A stretch of DNA of 64,000 bases from Paenibacillus contaminans. Its GTDB lineage: Bacteria > Bacillota > Bacilli > Paenibacillales > NBRC-103111. The stretch lies in contig NZ_QMFB01000023.1 in NCBI RefSeq assembly GCF_003285015.1, positions 24,675-88,674 of the forward strand, read 5' to 3'. The translations under genes and the position numbers were made by a program. Positions 43,488-52,345 of the stretch are shown one piece after another (position 1 is the stretch's first letter; each line of letters opens with the position of its first letter). The notes under the pieces were generated by a model that saw nothing but the letters and a program-made list of their open reading frames with translations, ran no database searches and was not told where the DNA came from.

Positions 43488-44471
43488 ATGAAAAAAACGA
43501 TCATCATTTGGATTGCCGCCATATTGGTCTTGGCAGGCGCAGCCGGCTTTACGGTTTGGAAAATCAACGACGTCAAGGAAAAGAAAGAACTGGCTTTATT
43601 AGAGGATATATCGAGCATCCAGGATGACGTGAACAGTTTGTATGCAGACGGCCAAAAAACGAATCTGGCGGATCACATTGACATGAATCGAATCCAGCAA
43701 TCGCAGGATTTGTTAGGGAAGTATAGCGGCAAAGAGTTATCAGCCCAAGCCACTTTACTATTGAAGCAAGCGTCCACGGATTTAAGCTTCGCAGAAAAAA
43801 TGTTCGAGATGAAGCAAAGTATCGGCCAGCTTTTTGATGCAAATGGAGCTATTGTCCAAGAAGCCGACATCGACGCTCACAAAGGCCGTTTGGATGCTTT
43901 GAGGACGGAAAAACCTAATTTTGCCGACAAAATGATGGTCTTGATTCTGGAAGCAGAGGCTCAGAAGGTGCAAATTGAAGCATCTTCCCGACTGGTCGAC
44001 GGATTATTTTCATCACCGGATAAATCCACTGTCAAAGAAACCGTCACGCAGACGGAAATTAACGATGCCAAAGCATCGATTGCTACCATTAAGCAAGATA
44101 AGGCGAAAACAAGCTTGTTGTCTTATGTGCAGGTTGCTGATGTTTATTTGGATGCCAAGCTAAAAGCGGAGGCAGAAGCCAAAGCCGCGGCAGAAGCTAA
44201 AGCAAAGGCCGAGGCAGAAGCCAAAGCTCAAGCCGAAGCGGAAGCCAAAACAAAGGCAAAAAATAATAGCTCCTCTTCGCCCAAGAACGCTGGCCAAACG
44301 CCGGACCTCGAAGGCTGGTCTCTGTATAGCACAGGAGACGCCTCCTTACTATTGAAATATTTATTGTCGGGAGAGGTCGTAAAATACAACGGCCAATACT
44401 GGGCCTCGCCATCTTTAGTGGACAAATTGGCGAATCCGGAAGTTCACGTCTTTGAAACCAAAAGCAACTGA
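43488..44471 (+). CDS. Membrane-anchored protein with Ala/Lys/Glu coiled coil (unknown function)
   Basis: 327 residues from ATG 43488, preceded by AAGGGG. An N-terminal anchor (KKTIIIWIAAILVLAGAAG) is followed by a helical extracellular region and, near residues 225-262, an AEAKAKAEAEAKAQ-type repeat like the TolA stalk. The last 50 residues form a small separate unit (LEGWSLYSTGDASLLLKYLL...VKYNGQYWASPSLV). I recognise no family for it. The longer frame from 43389 lacks a ribosome site. Confidence 0.75.
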   Translation: MKKTIIIWIAAILVLAGAAGFTVWKINDVKEKKELALLEDISSIQDDVNSLYADGQKTNLADHIDMNRIQQSQDLLGKYSGKELSAQATLLLKQASTDLSFAEKMFEMKQSIGQLFDANGAIVQEADIDAHKGRLDALRTEKPNFADKMMVLILEAEAQKVQIEASSRLVDGLFSSPDKSTVKETVTQTEINDAKASIATIKQDKAKTSLLSYVQVADVYLDAKLKAEAEAKAAAEAKAKAEAEAKAQAEAEAKTKAKNNSSSSPKNAGQTPDLEGWSLYSTGDASLLLKYLLSGEVVKYNGQYWASPSLVDKLANPEVHVFETKSN

Positions 44472-44493
44472 GTTGCACCGCTCAATTGAAATG

Positions 44494-44600
44494 AGTTATG
44501 AGGGGAATTCGGACACAGGTTTCAGGGCTGTAACAGGTTTCTGGTAGGCGACCTGTCGCAGCCCTCTTTGTTTTTTCGTTCAACAATTTGCAACCAGCAG
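44494..44600 (+). repeat. Dispersed sulfurtransferase-tail/terminator element (copy B)
   Basis: It begins with TTATGAGGGGAATTCGG, close to the end of sseA, then has the hairpin AGGGCTGTAACAGG/CCTGTCGCAGCCCT and a T-run. It ends with TCGTTCAACAATTTGCAA, which is shared with copy C. It probably also acts as a terminator for the gene before it. Confidence 0.65.
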
Positions 44601-44615
44601 ACACGTGCATCTACG

Positions 44616-44656
44616 CCAAAAAGACACGGGAATGATCCATTCCCGTGTCTTTTTGG
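44616..44656. terminator. Perfect 19-bp bidirectional terminator
   Basis: The arms CCAAAAAGACACGGGAATG and CATTCCCGTGTCTTTTTGG match without error around a three-base loop. It lies between the plus-strand membrane protein and the minus-strand yebC-like gene. Confidence 0.85.
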
Positions 44657-44677
44657 AAATCGGCGTTATGCTGCCGA

Positions 44678-45397
44678 TCAATCTTCGAACTCGACGTTAT
44701 GATACACTTGCTGTACGTCTTCGAGGTCTTCCAGGACATCGATCATCTTCTCGAACTGGGGCTGCGCGTCCGGCGGCAGCGTGACGTACGTCTGCGGCAT
44801 CATGACGATTTCCGCTGTCGTAAACTCCGTAATGCCTGCGTTGCGGAACACCTCCTGCACGAGATGGAACTGATCCGGCTCAGCGTAAACGATCACTTCC
44901 TCGTCTTCTTCGACGATGTCGCGTATGCCGGCGTCCGCCGCCAACAGCAACTCCATCACTTCGTCGGTCGATTTCTCCGCGATGCCGAATACGGCGGTAG
45001 TGTCGAACATGTAGGCGACCGATCCGTTGACACCCATGTTGCCGCCGTTCTTATTGAATGCGGAGCGAACGTCGGAGGCGGTGCGGTTAACGTTGTTGGT
45101 CAGCGCATCAACGATGACCATTGAGCCGTTCGGTCCGAATCCTTCGTAACGAAGCTCGACGTAGTTCTCGTCTCCGCTGCCTTTCGCTTTCTCGAGAGCG
45201 CGATCGATGATCGCTTTCGGCACGTTGTACGTTTTGGCTCGTTCGAGAACAACCTTCAGTGCCCGGTTCGATTCCGGATCAGGCTCTCCCTTCTTGGCCG
45301 CTACGTAGATTTCAACTCCGAATTTGGCGTAGATGCGGCTTGTGTTGGCGTCCTTCGAAGCTTTTTTCTCCTTGATATTGTTCCATTTGCGTCCCAT
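44678..45397 (-). CDS. YebC/PmpR-family protein (YeeI type)
   Basis: 239 residues, the normal size. It begins MGRKWNNIKEKKASKD, as the Bacillus YeeI subgroup does, and keeps the three-domain YebC fold (NVPKAIIDRALEKAKG, YEGFGPNGSMVIVDALTNN, RTASDVRSAFNKNGGNMG). YebC proteins were annotated as transcription regulators; work on the YebC2 subgroup points to a role in translation. AAAGGAA precedes the ATG. Confidence 0.92.
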   Translation of the reverse strand: MGRKWNNIKEKKASKDANTSRIYAKFGVEIYVAAKKGEPDPESNRALKVVLERAKTYNVPKAIIDRALEKAKGSGDENYVELRYEGFGPNGSMVIVDALTNNVNRTASDVRSAFNKNGGNMGVNGSVAYMFDTTAVFGIAEKSTDEVMELLLAADAGIRDIVEEDEEVIVYAEPDQFHLVQEVFRNAGITEFTTAEIVMMPQTYVTLPPDAQPQFEKMIDVLEDLEDVQQVYHNVEFED

Positions 45398-45639
45398 GAC
45401 ACGATTCCTTTCCCTTTGTGCAGTTTCCTGTCGAACAGGCTCTTCTTATATACTCTAACCAAAATTCGGGTCGAAGAAAAGGGCACGGGCGATTCTTGCA
45501 CGCATAAAATGATCTCTCCTTTCAAAATAGATGCAAAAAAGCCTCCCAAAGTTGGCCGGCAGGTTAGCGGAAACCGCTGCGCTCGGAATAATTTTGTAGT
45601 ATTCTTGAGATGACTTTCCAGGAAAGAAGGGGGATTTCA

Positions 45640-45891
45640 ATGAACCAAACTAACTTGGTTGTCAGCCTGATCCAAATTTTTCTCCCCTTAGTTTTGGCCT
45701 TTCTATTTGTGTACAAGTATGTAGATATCCGCACAAAAACTACCCATTTTGTTTGTCCGTTATGTCGGAGTCGTTTTAAATTATCGAAAAGCCAGTTTGC
45801 GTTTGCCCTAAAAACGGGTGCATTAAATGAACGAGTGGTTACTTGTCCCGCTTGCGGATACAAAGGCAGGATGCCAATTATAAAGGATTAG
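45640..45891 (+). CDS. Small membrane protein with C-terminal zinc ribbon
   Basis: 83 residues from ATG 45640, which has AAGGGGG seven bases upstream. One N-terminal membrane helix (LVVSLIQIFLPLVLAFLFVY) is followed by two CPxC knuckles, CPLC and CPAC, about 31 residues apart, which should bind one zinc. No enzymatic function can be assigned. Confidence 0.75.
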   Translation: MNQTNLVVSLIQIFLPLVLAFLFVYKYVDIRTKTTHFVCPLCRSRFKLSKSQFAFALKTGALNERVVTCPACGYKGRMPIIKD

Positions 45892-46350
45892 CGGAGACGA
45901 AAGTTCAACATTGAGGGGGTTGCAAACAACCCGTCAACTAGTTGCAAACGTTCCCCGATCGTCCATTTCCTAGCCCTCTCCACCCCTTCGTTGCATCACA
46001 TTACTTCACTAAGCCTTTCCATGGCAGTTATTCGGCTCGCTCCATCCATAGGTGGATGACTCGCCTCGGTTTAAACCACATTATTCCGCCAGCCCCGCCC
46101 TCCCATAGGCTTCTAGCTCCCAACGTTCAAGTGTGTCAGAGGAGTCGTCACACATGGGCGCCGGCCTATCCTCGGATGCACTCCCGCCGCGCTGCTCCGC
46201 CCCCCTACTTTTTGGCGTTGGAACTTTTCAAACATGGGGGTTGCTGGGGCGAAGCAGGTAGAAATTGCTACGTACCGAAGGTTTTTGTTCATATTGAGTT
46301 CAAATAAATGTCGTAAAATGTAGTCGCACATGCGGAAAGGGGGAAGGCGG
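45892..46350. other. Non-coding gap
   Basis: No gene with a ribosome site and no repeat is visible. The region should carry the promoter of the two-component system that follows; TTGAGTTCAAATAA around 46295 is AT-rich but not a clear promoter. Confidence 0.45.
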
Positions 46351-47031
46351 ATGCCCAAAGTGCTGGTTGTAGACGATGACGCGCACATTCGCGAACTGGT
46401 ACGGCTCTACCTCGAAGATGAAGGAATCGAAGTCGTGCAGAAGGGAAACGGATCCGAAGCGCTGGAATACGCCGAAAATCATTCGCCCGATTTGGTCGTC
46501 CTAGATATCATGATGCCGGGAATGGACGGTTGGGACTTGTGCGCCAAGCTCCGCGAGCTTGCGGACATGCCGATTCTCATGATTACCGCAAAAGGCGAGC
46601 CGGCGGACCGGATCAAAGGCTTTAAGCTGGGTACCGACGATTATCTCGCGAAGCCGTTCGACCCGATGGAGCTTACGCTGCGGGTCAAGGCGCTATTGAA
46701 ACGTTACCGGATCGCCTGTTCCCAAACGGTCCGGCTTGGCGATCTCCAGTTGGACCGCAAAAGCTACCAGGTGGTGAACAAGGACGGTCTGAAGGTCACC
46801 CTGCCGATGAAAGAATTCGAACTGCTCTACAAGTTCGGAAGTTATCCGGGGCAGTTGTTCACCCGGGATCATCTGATCGGGGAAATTTGGGGAATGGATT
46901 ACGAAGGAGACGAGCGGACCGTAGACGTTCACATCAAGAGGCTTCGGGAGCGCTTCGCCGAACACGAGTCGGATTTCCGCATTGTAACGCTGCGCGGTCT
47001 CGGCTACCGTCTGGAGGTGTACCGGGATTAA
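46351..47031 (+). CDS. OmpR/PhoB-family response regulator
   Basis: 226 residues from ATG 46351, which has AAGGCGG in front. The receiver has VVDDD, the phospho-acceptor Asp in VVLDIMMPG and the Lys in AKPFDP. The C-terminal winged helix shows GDEVRTVDVHIKRLR-like family sequence (here GDERTVDVHIKRLRERF) and RGLGYRLE. It controls target genes together with the kinase that overlaps its stop. Confidence 0.92.
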   Translation: MPKVLVVDDDAHIRELVRLYLEDEGIEVVQKGNGSEALEYAENHSPDLVVLDIMMPGMDGWDLCAKLRELADMPILMITAKGEPADRIKGFKLGTDDYLAKPFDPMELTLRVKALLKRYRIACSQTVRLGDLQLDRKSYQVVNKDGLKVTLPMKEFELLYKFGSYPGQLFTRDHLIGEIWGMDYEGDERTVDVHIKRLRERFAEHESDFRIVTLRGLGYRLEVYRD

Positions 47032-48379
47032 ATCGCTCTATACCCGCATCGTCCTCCTCTTCGTCGGCGTCATCGTTGTCAGCCTCATCATCGCCTCCAT
47101 CGCGTCTACGCTTCTGTTCCAGAAACCGTTTGAGCAGACGCTGGAGAACAGCTTGTTGTCGAACGGCAAGCAAATGATTCAGACCTACCGTTCGTCCGCC
47201 GGTACGGAACTGATTCCTTTCATGAACAACGTTTCCAGCATATCGATTTATGCGATTCAACTGTTCGACGCCTCCGGCAAGCCTTTGCTGGAAGCCAGGT
47301 CGGAGCCTGTCGTTCCCGATGCGGAACGGATTCGTCACGTGTTGGCCGGCGGCGTGGCCCGAGACATCGGGAACGAAGGGCGGTATCCGATGGTCGGACT
47401 TCCATTTCCGGTTGACGGCAAGTCCTATGCCTTATTCGTCATGCTGAAGAGCAACGAATTATGGATGCAGTCGAACAAAGAAGTCAACACGGAGCTGGTG
47501 ACCGTCTTCCTGATCGGAAGTTCACTTGTTCTGGCCGCCGCGCGATTCATCGTGAAGCCGCTTCTTCGGCTGAGAGATGCGGCCGGGCGAATGGCTCAGG
47601 GCCATTTTGACGTTCAGCTCCGGACGAACCGCGAGGACGAGATCGGACAGCTTAACGCGAGCTTTAACGAGATGGCGCAGGAGCTTGCCAAGCTGGACCG
47701 GATGAGGCGGGAATTCGTGGCGAACGTATCGCATGAGATCCAGTCACCGCTGACGTCCATCTCCGGTTTCGCCAAGGCATTGAAGCAGAAACGCATGAGC
47801 GAGGAAAGCCGGATGTATTACCTGACGATTATCGAGGAAGAAAGCGATAGGTTGTCCAGAATCAGCCAAAACCTGCTACGGCTTTCTTCCTTGCAGCACG
47901 ATCCTCATCCCGTCCAATCGGCGGCTTTCCGGCTTGACGAACAGCTCCGCAAGGTCGTCATCGCCCTCGAACCGCAATGGTCAGGTAAAGAGATCGCCGT
48001 TGAGTTGGACCTGGACCCGGTAACCGTCCATGCGGACGAGGATCAACTCGGCCAGGTATGGACGAATTTGCTGGGCAACGGCATTAAGTTCACTCCTGTC
48101 CGCGGAAGAGTCCGTATTCGCGTCTATGCCGACGGTCGGTCGGCGATCGTCCGCATAACGGACAACGGCATCGGAATACCGGAGGACCAGCGGACGGATA
48201 TTTTCAAGCCGTTCCATAAAGCAGACAAGGCCCGTGACCGCGCCGTCAGCGGAAGCGGACTGGGTCTCTCCATCGCCAAACAAATCGTGGATATGCATGA
48301 AGGGGAAATTCGGGCGGATGAAGGGCCGGGCGGAGGTTCGAGTTTCACGGTGAAGCTGCCGCTCAGAAAGAGCCTGTGA
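47027..48379 (+). CDS. HAMP-type sensor histidine kinase, probable ATT start
   Basis: 450 residues if it begins at ATT 47027. In-frame ATG, GTG and TTG are absent before 47153, yet the frame upstream encodes a clear first membrane helix (YTRIVLLFVGVIVVSLIIA). ATT shares one base with the response-regulator TAA, and GGAGG lies nine bases before it. After a sensor loop come a second helix, HAMP, the H box SHEIQSPLTS, N box NLLGNGIKF, and G boxes DNGIGIP and GSGLGLSI. The partner is the response regulator before it. The signal sensed is unknown. Confidence 0.85.
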   Translation: MKSLYTRIVLLFVGVIVVSLIIASIASTLLFQKPFEQTLENSLLSNGKQMIQTYRSSAGTELIPFMNNVSSISIYAIQLFDASGKPLLEARSEPVVPDAERIRHVLAGGVARDIGNEGRYPMVGLPFPVDGKSYALFVMLKSNELWMQSNKEVNTELVTVFLIGSSLVLAAARFIVKPLLRLRDAAGRMAQGHFDVQLRTNREDEIGQLNASFNEMAQELAKLDRMRREFVANVSHEIQSPLTSISGFAKALKQKRMSEESRMYYLTIIEEESDRLSRISQNLLRLSSLQHDPHPVQSAAFRLDEQLRKVVIALEPQWSGKEIAVELDLDPVTVHADEDQLGQVWTNLLGNGIKFTPVRGRVRIRVYADGRSAIVRITDNGIGIPEDQRTDIFKPFHKADKARDRAVSGSGLGLSIAKQIVDMHEGEIRADEGPGGGSSFTVKLPLRKSL

Positions 48380-48412
48380 CAACCGCATAGCCACATCTAA
48401 CTGATTTCATCA

Positions 48413-48448
48413 CAATCGGAGGCCGCCGGCCTCCGATTGTTTTTTTGT
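48413..48448 (+). terminator. Terminator of the two-component operon
   Basis: CAATCGGAGGCC pairs perfectly with GGCCTCCGATTG around a three-base loop and is followed by seven T. Confidence 0.9.
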
Positions 48449-48520
48449 AACGCTCCGTTCATTTTCAATTCAAATACGACGCTTATAGTGTCCCTAGATG
48501 AATGAAAGGAGAGAGCTTAC

Positions 48521-48568
48521 ATGAGAATTAGGCATTTCGGACGGACCGGCGTGAATGTACAGGGATGA
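48521..48568 (+). pseudogene. Remnant of an aldo/keto reductase gene start
   Basis: A good ribosome site (AAAGGAGAGAG) precedes ATG and a 15-residue frame MRIRHFGRTGVNVQG that then stops. It matches the usual first residues of aldo/keto reductases (R-x-F-G-R-T-G-x-x-V). The rest of the gene is absent; an alpha/beta hydrolase gene follows 80 bp later. Confidence 0.55.
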
Positions 48569-48646
48569 AACGGGCGACGGAGTTGCAATTCGGAGAATTT
48601 ACAAGAAAGCAGGACAATACATTACTTTTACAGTTGGAGGAAAATT

Positions 48647-49687
48647 ATGCGTAAATCTATTAGTCGTTGGGTAAAGCGCGTGGGTATCGCCTTCTTTATC
48701 CTTGCAATCGCTCTAGTCTCGATCGGTGCCATTTATGAACAGGCGGCTCGCAGCCGGGCCGTCAAGGATTACCCTGCGCCTGGAAGGCTTGTGGACATAG
48801 GCGGCGGTCGCCAGATCCATCTGAATTGCGAGGGTCAAGGCACGCCGCTCGTCGTGCTTGAAGCAGGTGCCGACACAAGCGGATCTGCGCTATGGCAACC
48901 CGTGCAGGAACAGGTCGCCCGGTTCACGCGGGTTTGCTCCTATGACCGGGCCGGCATTATGTGGAGCGATCCGGCCAAGGGTCAGCGAAACAGTATCGCC
49001 ATTGCCGAAGATCTTCACAAGGCCCTTAGTGCTGCAAATGAAAAACCGCCTTATGTTTTGGTCGGTGCGTCCATGGGCGGCCCATATGTCATGACATTCA
49101 CCAAGTTCTATGGAAAAGAGGTCGCCGGGATGGTTCTGGTCGACGCCTCGCATCCTGACCAGACCGCGCGCCTCGCTTTGGCCACAGGCGAACCGGAGAG
49201 CGATCCGATTCCAATCGCGTTTCGCGCCCTTGCCGCAATTGCGTGGTCCGGTTTGCCGAGACTTGTGCTTCCCGATGCTGAAGTCCCGGAGCTGCCGTCC
49301 CAGACGGCTAAAGCGATCACGGCCTATCAACCGACATCGCTTAAAGCCGCCTTCGCGGAGGCAGCCGTATTCGAAGATTCGCTGCGCGAAGCCGGCACAT
49401 TTCGCACCCTCGGCAACCTGCCCCTCGCCGTGCTCTCCAGAGGAAAGCCTTGGAGCGCTTTCAGCGAAGCCGAACGCTCCGCAAGCGGCCTCACGCGCGA
49501 ACAGTTCAATGGTGCGGAAGCAGCTTGGGCAAGCATGCAAGCCGAGGAAGCCGGTTGGTCCTCCAACAGCACGCACCAAGTTCTCGCAGACTCCAGCCAC
49601 GTTATACAGTTGGAGCGCCCGGACGCGATCATTGCTGCTATTAAGGACGTCGTTGGAAAGGTAACGCGCGAAGATGCAAATCCCTAG
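48647..49687 (+). CDS. Alpha/beta-hydrolase with N-terminal membrane anchor
   Basis: 346 residues. A basic N-terminus and one hydrophobic segment (about 12-29) suggest a membrane anchor. The hydrolase fold has nucleophile Ser142 in GASMGG, an oxyanion-side LEAGADTSG motif, and the catalytic His in DSSHVIQLERP near the end. Substrate unknown; esterase or haloalkane-dehalogenase-like relatives are common. TTGGAGG precedes the ATG. Confidence 0.85.
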   Translation: MRKSISRWVKRVGIAFFILAIALVSIGAIYEQAARSRAVKDYPAPGRLVDIGGGRQIHLNCEGQGTPLVVLEAGADTSGSALWQPVQEQVARFTRVCSYDRAGIMWSDPAKGQRNSIAIAEDLHKALSAANEKPPYVLVGASMGGPYVMTFTKFYGKEVAGMVLVDASHPDQTARLALATGEPESDPIPIAFRALAAIAWSGLPRLVLPDAEVPELPSQTAKAITAYQPTSLKAAFAEAAVFEDSLREAGTFRTLGNLPLAVLSRGKPWSAFSEAERSASGLTREQFNGAEAAWASMQAEEAGWSSNSTHQVLADSSHVIQLERPDAIIAAIKDVVGKVTREDANP

Positions 49688-50234
49688 TAGAACCTCCCGG
49701 AAGCTCCTGCCTGCACATAGGGTTAAGCAGAAGTTAAGTCCAAACAATCTTACGAAATAAAGTTATAACCGGACAATCCAATCGCGACGGGAGAAGAGCA
49801 AGAACTGAAAGTCCGTGTCGGGCGCGGTTTTGGGGCTGCGACAGGCTGCCGAGAGGTAGAATGTCGCTGCCTTTTTTGATTTTCTCGTTCAACAGCTTGC
49901 AAATAAAAACGAGGAATGCAGTTGCAGGAAACACGAGGGCAGTCAGCATGTTGCCCTAGCAGCTCCGATCGCGTCATTCGACTTTTTCCAGTACTTACGT
50001 CGCTGTTTCCGTTTATTCGAAGCATATCCCGACGGCTATATCCCCCTCTTCGAATACAAGATCTATTTTAGCTGCATGTCTCTCGCCTATATGATTTTTC
50101 GCATAGAATCGTTCAGATGCTCCTTAAAAGATAAATTCGATATGATTTTTCATACAGATTTATCGGATTTGCTCTAATGAGGCAAAATCTATTCGATTAT
50201 TCACATACACTGCTAATCTGCGTAAGTTGAGCCA
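49688..50234. repeat. Intergenic region with element copy C and other repeats
   Basis: No intact gene. Copy C of the sulfurtransferase-tail/terminator element is at about 49775-49915: one frame reads NPIATGEE, matching NPVATGEE at the end of sseA, followed by the GCTGCGACA/TGTCGCTGC hairpin and a run of six T. Further on, ATATGATTTTTC occurs twice (near 50090 and 50140) and a single TGAGGCAAAA lies near 50180. Confidence 0.6.
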
Positions 50235-50728
50235 TCAAATCAAATCGGGACTTTGAATGGAACCTACATATTCATAGGAGATAACCCGTCCAGAAACCCC
50301 TCGTTCTACGGCTCGAAACTTTCCTTTATCAACAAGCATGCGGCAGTACTTAATGACAGTCATCGTATGGAGTTCCAGTTCCTTTGCCGCTTCAGTCGGG
50401 CGAATGACACGATTGTGGCGAATAGCCGCTCGCATCAAGTCACGTTCAATTTTTGAAAAAGATTTTCTACCCGCATTTCCAGCTAGAGACTCAGCAGACA
50501 GATAAGGGTATAGGCTGTTCCGTAAGGCGAAGAGAATGAACGAAGGGTTCTCTGTTAACTCGTCCAGGGAAATTGAATAGACGGAACAGTCTTGGGCTTG
50601 AAGAAAAAGCCCTCAACGAACAAACGATTGCCGTAGCCATGGCCGCGCTTGAGCGCATCGAGGCGTTCCCCCTTTCTTCGCTTTAGATGATCGTTCATCC
50701 ATTTCTCATGCTCAATTTGAAAGCTCAT
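50235..50728 (-). pseudogene. Broken gene: N-terminal part plus winged-helix C-terminal part
   Basis: An ATG at 50728 with GAGGGA before it starts MSFQIEHEKWMNDHLKRRKG..., which ends after about 57 residues. In another frame, sequence from about 50600 to 50235 encodes a helical stretch and a winged-helix-like end (AAKELELHTMTVIKYCRMLVDKGK). The two look like the ends of one gene that lost its middle. The family is not certain to me; the layout suggests a nuclease-like N-domain and DNA-binding C-domain. Confidence 0.5.
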
Positions 50729-50903
50729 TTTCAATCCCTCGCTTCGTCGTTCGCTTAATCGTAACAAGGATAAACGGCTTCGCCGTCCTAAACGCTTTCG
50801 AAGAAAGCGGCTTCGTAAGCATAAGCTAAGGACAGGCGCGTTTACCGGTGAAATATCAGGCTCAAGCAATTGTGAAACATATAAACTCCGATATTTGCAC
50901 AAA

Positions 50904-50944
50904 AAACCCCGCCTCCTTTCGGATGTTGAAAGGAGACGGGGCAT
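50904..50944 (-). terminator. Orphan minus-strand terminator
   Basis: CCCCG-CTCCTTTC pairs with GAAAGGAG-CGGGG and six T follow on the minus strand. No gene on that strand ends here; it may be left over from a lost gene. The gap 50729-51159 otherwise holds only the promoter of the next operon and a small GGCTTCGCC hairpin near 50778. Confidence 0.65.
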
Positions 50945-51091
50945 TCTTTGCCACTAGGCTGTTACAGCTATTTCCAGTGTGCCACGAAATTTGACGGATT
51001 GCAAATAACTCAATTTCAGAAAACGCCCATTTTATACCTTCTTGCAAAGAGCTTGCTCAAAACTTCTTACATTTCAACCACGGATTGGAAC

Positions 51092-51100
51092 TGATACAAT
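51092..51100 (+). promoter_or_regulatory. Extended -10 promoter of the ABC-LytTR operon
   Basis: TGATACAAT fits the extended -10 form and lies 60 bp before the ATG at 51160. The -35 region (TTTCAA, 17 bp upstream) is weak, which fits regulated expression. Confidence 0.45.
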
Positions 51101-51159
51101 GACAAACGAGGACGTAAATAAAGCTCCATATAAATAACTCTGCAGGAGGCATTTTATAT

Positions 51160-52203
51160 ATGAATCGTTTGGATACGGATATAATTGTCGATACGGATCA
51201 AGGTACGGACGTAATCGAGATGCAGCCGGGGCAATGCGTCGTTATACAATGCAATCACAATATCGGTACCACGTTTATTCGCTCGTTGACGGGAGAGGAC
51301 GTATCCTCCTGCTACCGGGTTTCCTACCGCGGGGAACTCCTGCCGTTGGCCGGTCCGGCGGCCGTCAAGCATGTCGGCATTCGCTGTTTGGATGACGGGT
51401 TGTATGAGCGGTTGAAAGTGAAAGAGTTCTTGTTATTTTGGATGGAGCTGCATGACGTTCGGGCTCCGCTCGGCGAAATGCTAAGTCAAATCGGGTTATC
51501 GGAGAAAGCAAATGAAAAGATAGCCAAGCTTAGCTATTCCGAAAAACGGCTGCTCGGCTTTGCCAAAAGTATTCTTCATGACCCTGACCTTATCGTCTGG
51601 GAAGATCCGGAGCAAAACCTCGATTTAGAGAGCTGCATGCTTGTCCGAAGGATGATAGACGGACTGATTCAAAAAAATAAAGCCGTTCTCGTTACGTGCT
51701 CGACTTTGGAGCAGGCGCTCTCGATATCGAATCGCATCTTCCGGCTGACCGGGAGCTCGATAACGCCGATTACCGTACAAGAACAAATGGAGCTCAGTGA
51801 GCCCGAGCCCGGCGCGGATAACGAAGAACTTGCGGCGGAAAGCAGCGAGCTGCAAGAGCAAACGCCGAGGCTTGCTAAGCTGATTGTAAAAACGGAAGAC
51901 AAATATGTGTTCATCGATCCTAGGGAGATCCGCTATATCGAAAGCGTCGAAGGCATGACTTACTTGTATACGAAGGATGCCGGTATTACCTGTACCTGGA
52001 CGCTGGCGGAACTGGAGGACCGGCTCAAACGGTTTCGGTTTTATCGGTGCCACCGCTCCTATATCGTCAATCTGGATTCCATAACGGAATTGATTGTATG
52101 GAGCCGCAACAGCTATAGTCTTGTTCTGAATGACGATAAGAAGTCCAAGATTCCGTTATCCAGGGGAAAATTTGATGAAATAAAGGCGATTGTCGGGCTG
52201 TAA
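51160..52203 (+). CDS. Degenerate ABC-ATPase fused to LytTR DNA-binding domain
   Basis: 347 residues. Residues 1-215 follow an ABC ATPase but Walker A is lost: where GxxGxGKT should be there is CNHNIGTTFIRSLTG. The signature region (KLSYSEKRLLGFAKSIL) and Walker B (DLIVWEDPEQNLD) are still visible. After an acidic linker, residues about 238-345 are a LytTR domain (VFIDPREIRYIESVEG, FYRCHRSYIVNLDSI, PLSRGKFDEI). LytTR is usually attached to a receiver; here a non-hydrolysing ABC-like domain may sense the exporter. AGGAGG precedes the ATG. It heads the exporter operon. Confidence 0.85.
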   Translation: MNRLDTDIIVDTDQGTDVIEMQPGQCVVIQCNHNIGTTFIRSLTGEDVSSCYRVSYRGELLPLAGPAAVKHVGIRCLDDGLYERLKVKEFLLFWMELHDVRAPLGEMLSQIGLSEKANEKIAKLSYSEKRLLGFAKSILHDPDLIVWEDPEQNLDLESCMLVRRMIDGLIQKNKAVLVTCSTLEQALSISNRIFRLTGSSITPITVQEQMELSEPEPGADNEELAAESSELQEQTPRLAKLIVKTEDKYVFIDPREIRYIESVEGMTYLYTKDAGITCTWTLAELEDRLKRFRFYRCHRSYIVNLDSITELIVWSRNSYSLVLNDDKKSKIPLSRGKFDEIKAIVGL

Positions 52204-52236
52204 GGTTGCTCCGTTCGCGCCCAAAATAGCGGCATT

Positions 52237-52295
52237 CAGCCTGAAAAAAGCGCATTTCATCGAGAAATTGCGGTTTTCAGGCTGTTTTGTTCTTA
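52237..52295 (+). terminator. Terminator/attenuator between the regulator and exporter genes
   Basis: CAGCCTGAAAA (52237-52247) pairs perfectly with TTTTCAGGCTG (52274-52284); an inner CGCA-TTTC/GAAA-TGCG stem extends it. TTTTGTTCTTATT follows. It sits 60 bp before the ABC ATPase start and could reduce read-through. Confidence 0.6.
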
Positions 52296-52345
52296 TTCTG
52301 GAGTCGAGCAAGCAGGCAACCTATACAAGGGAAGGTGTAATCATC

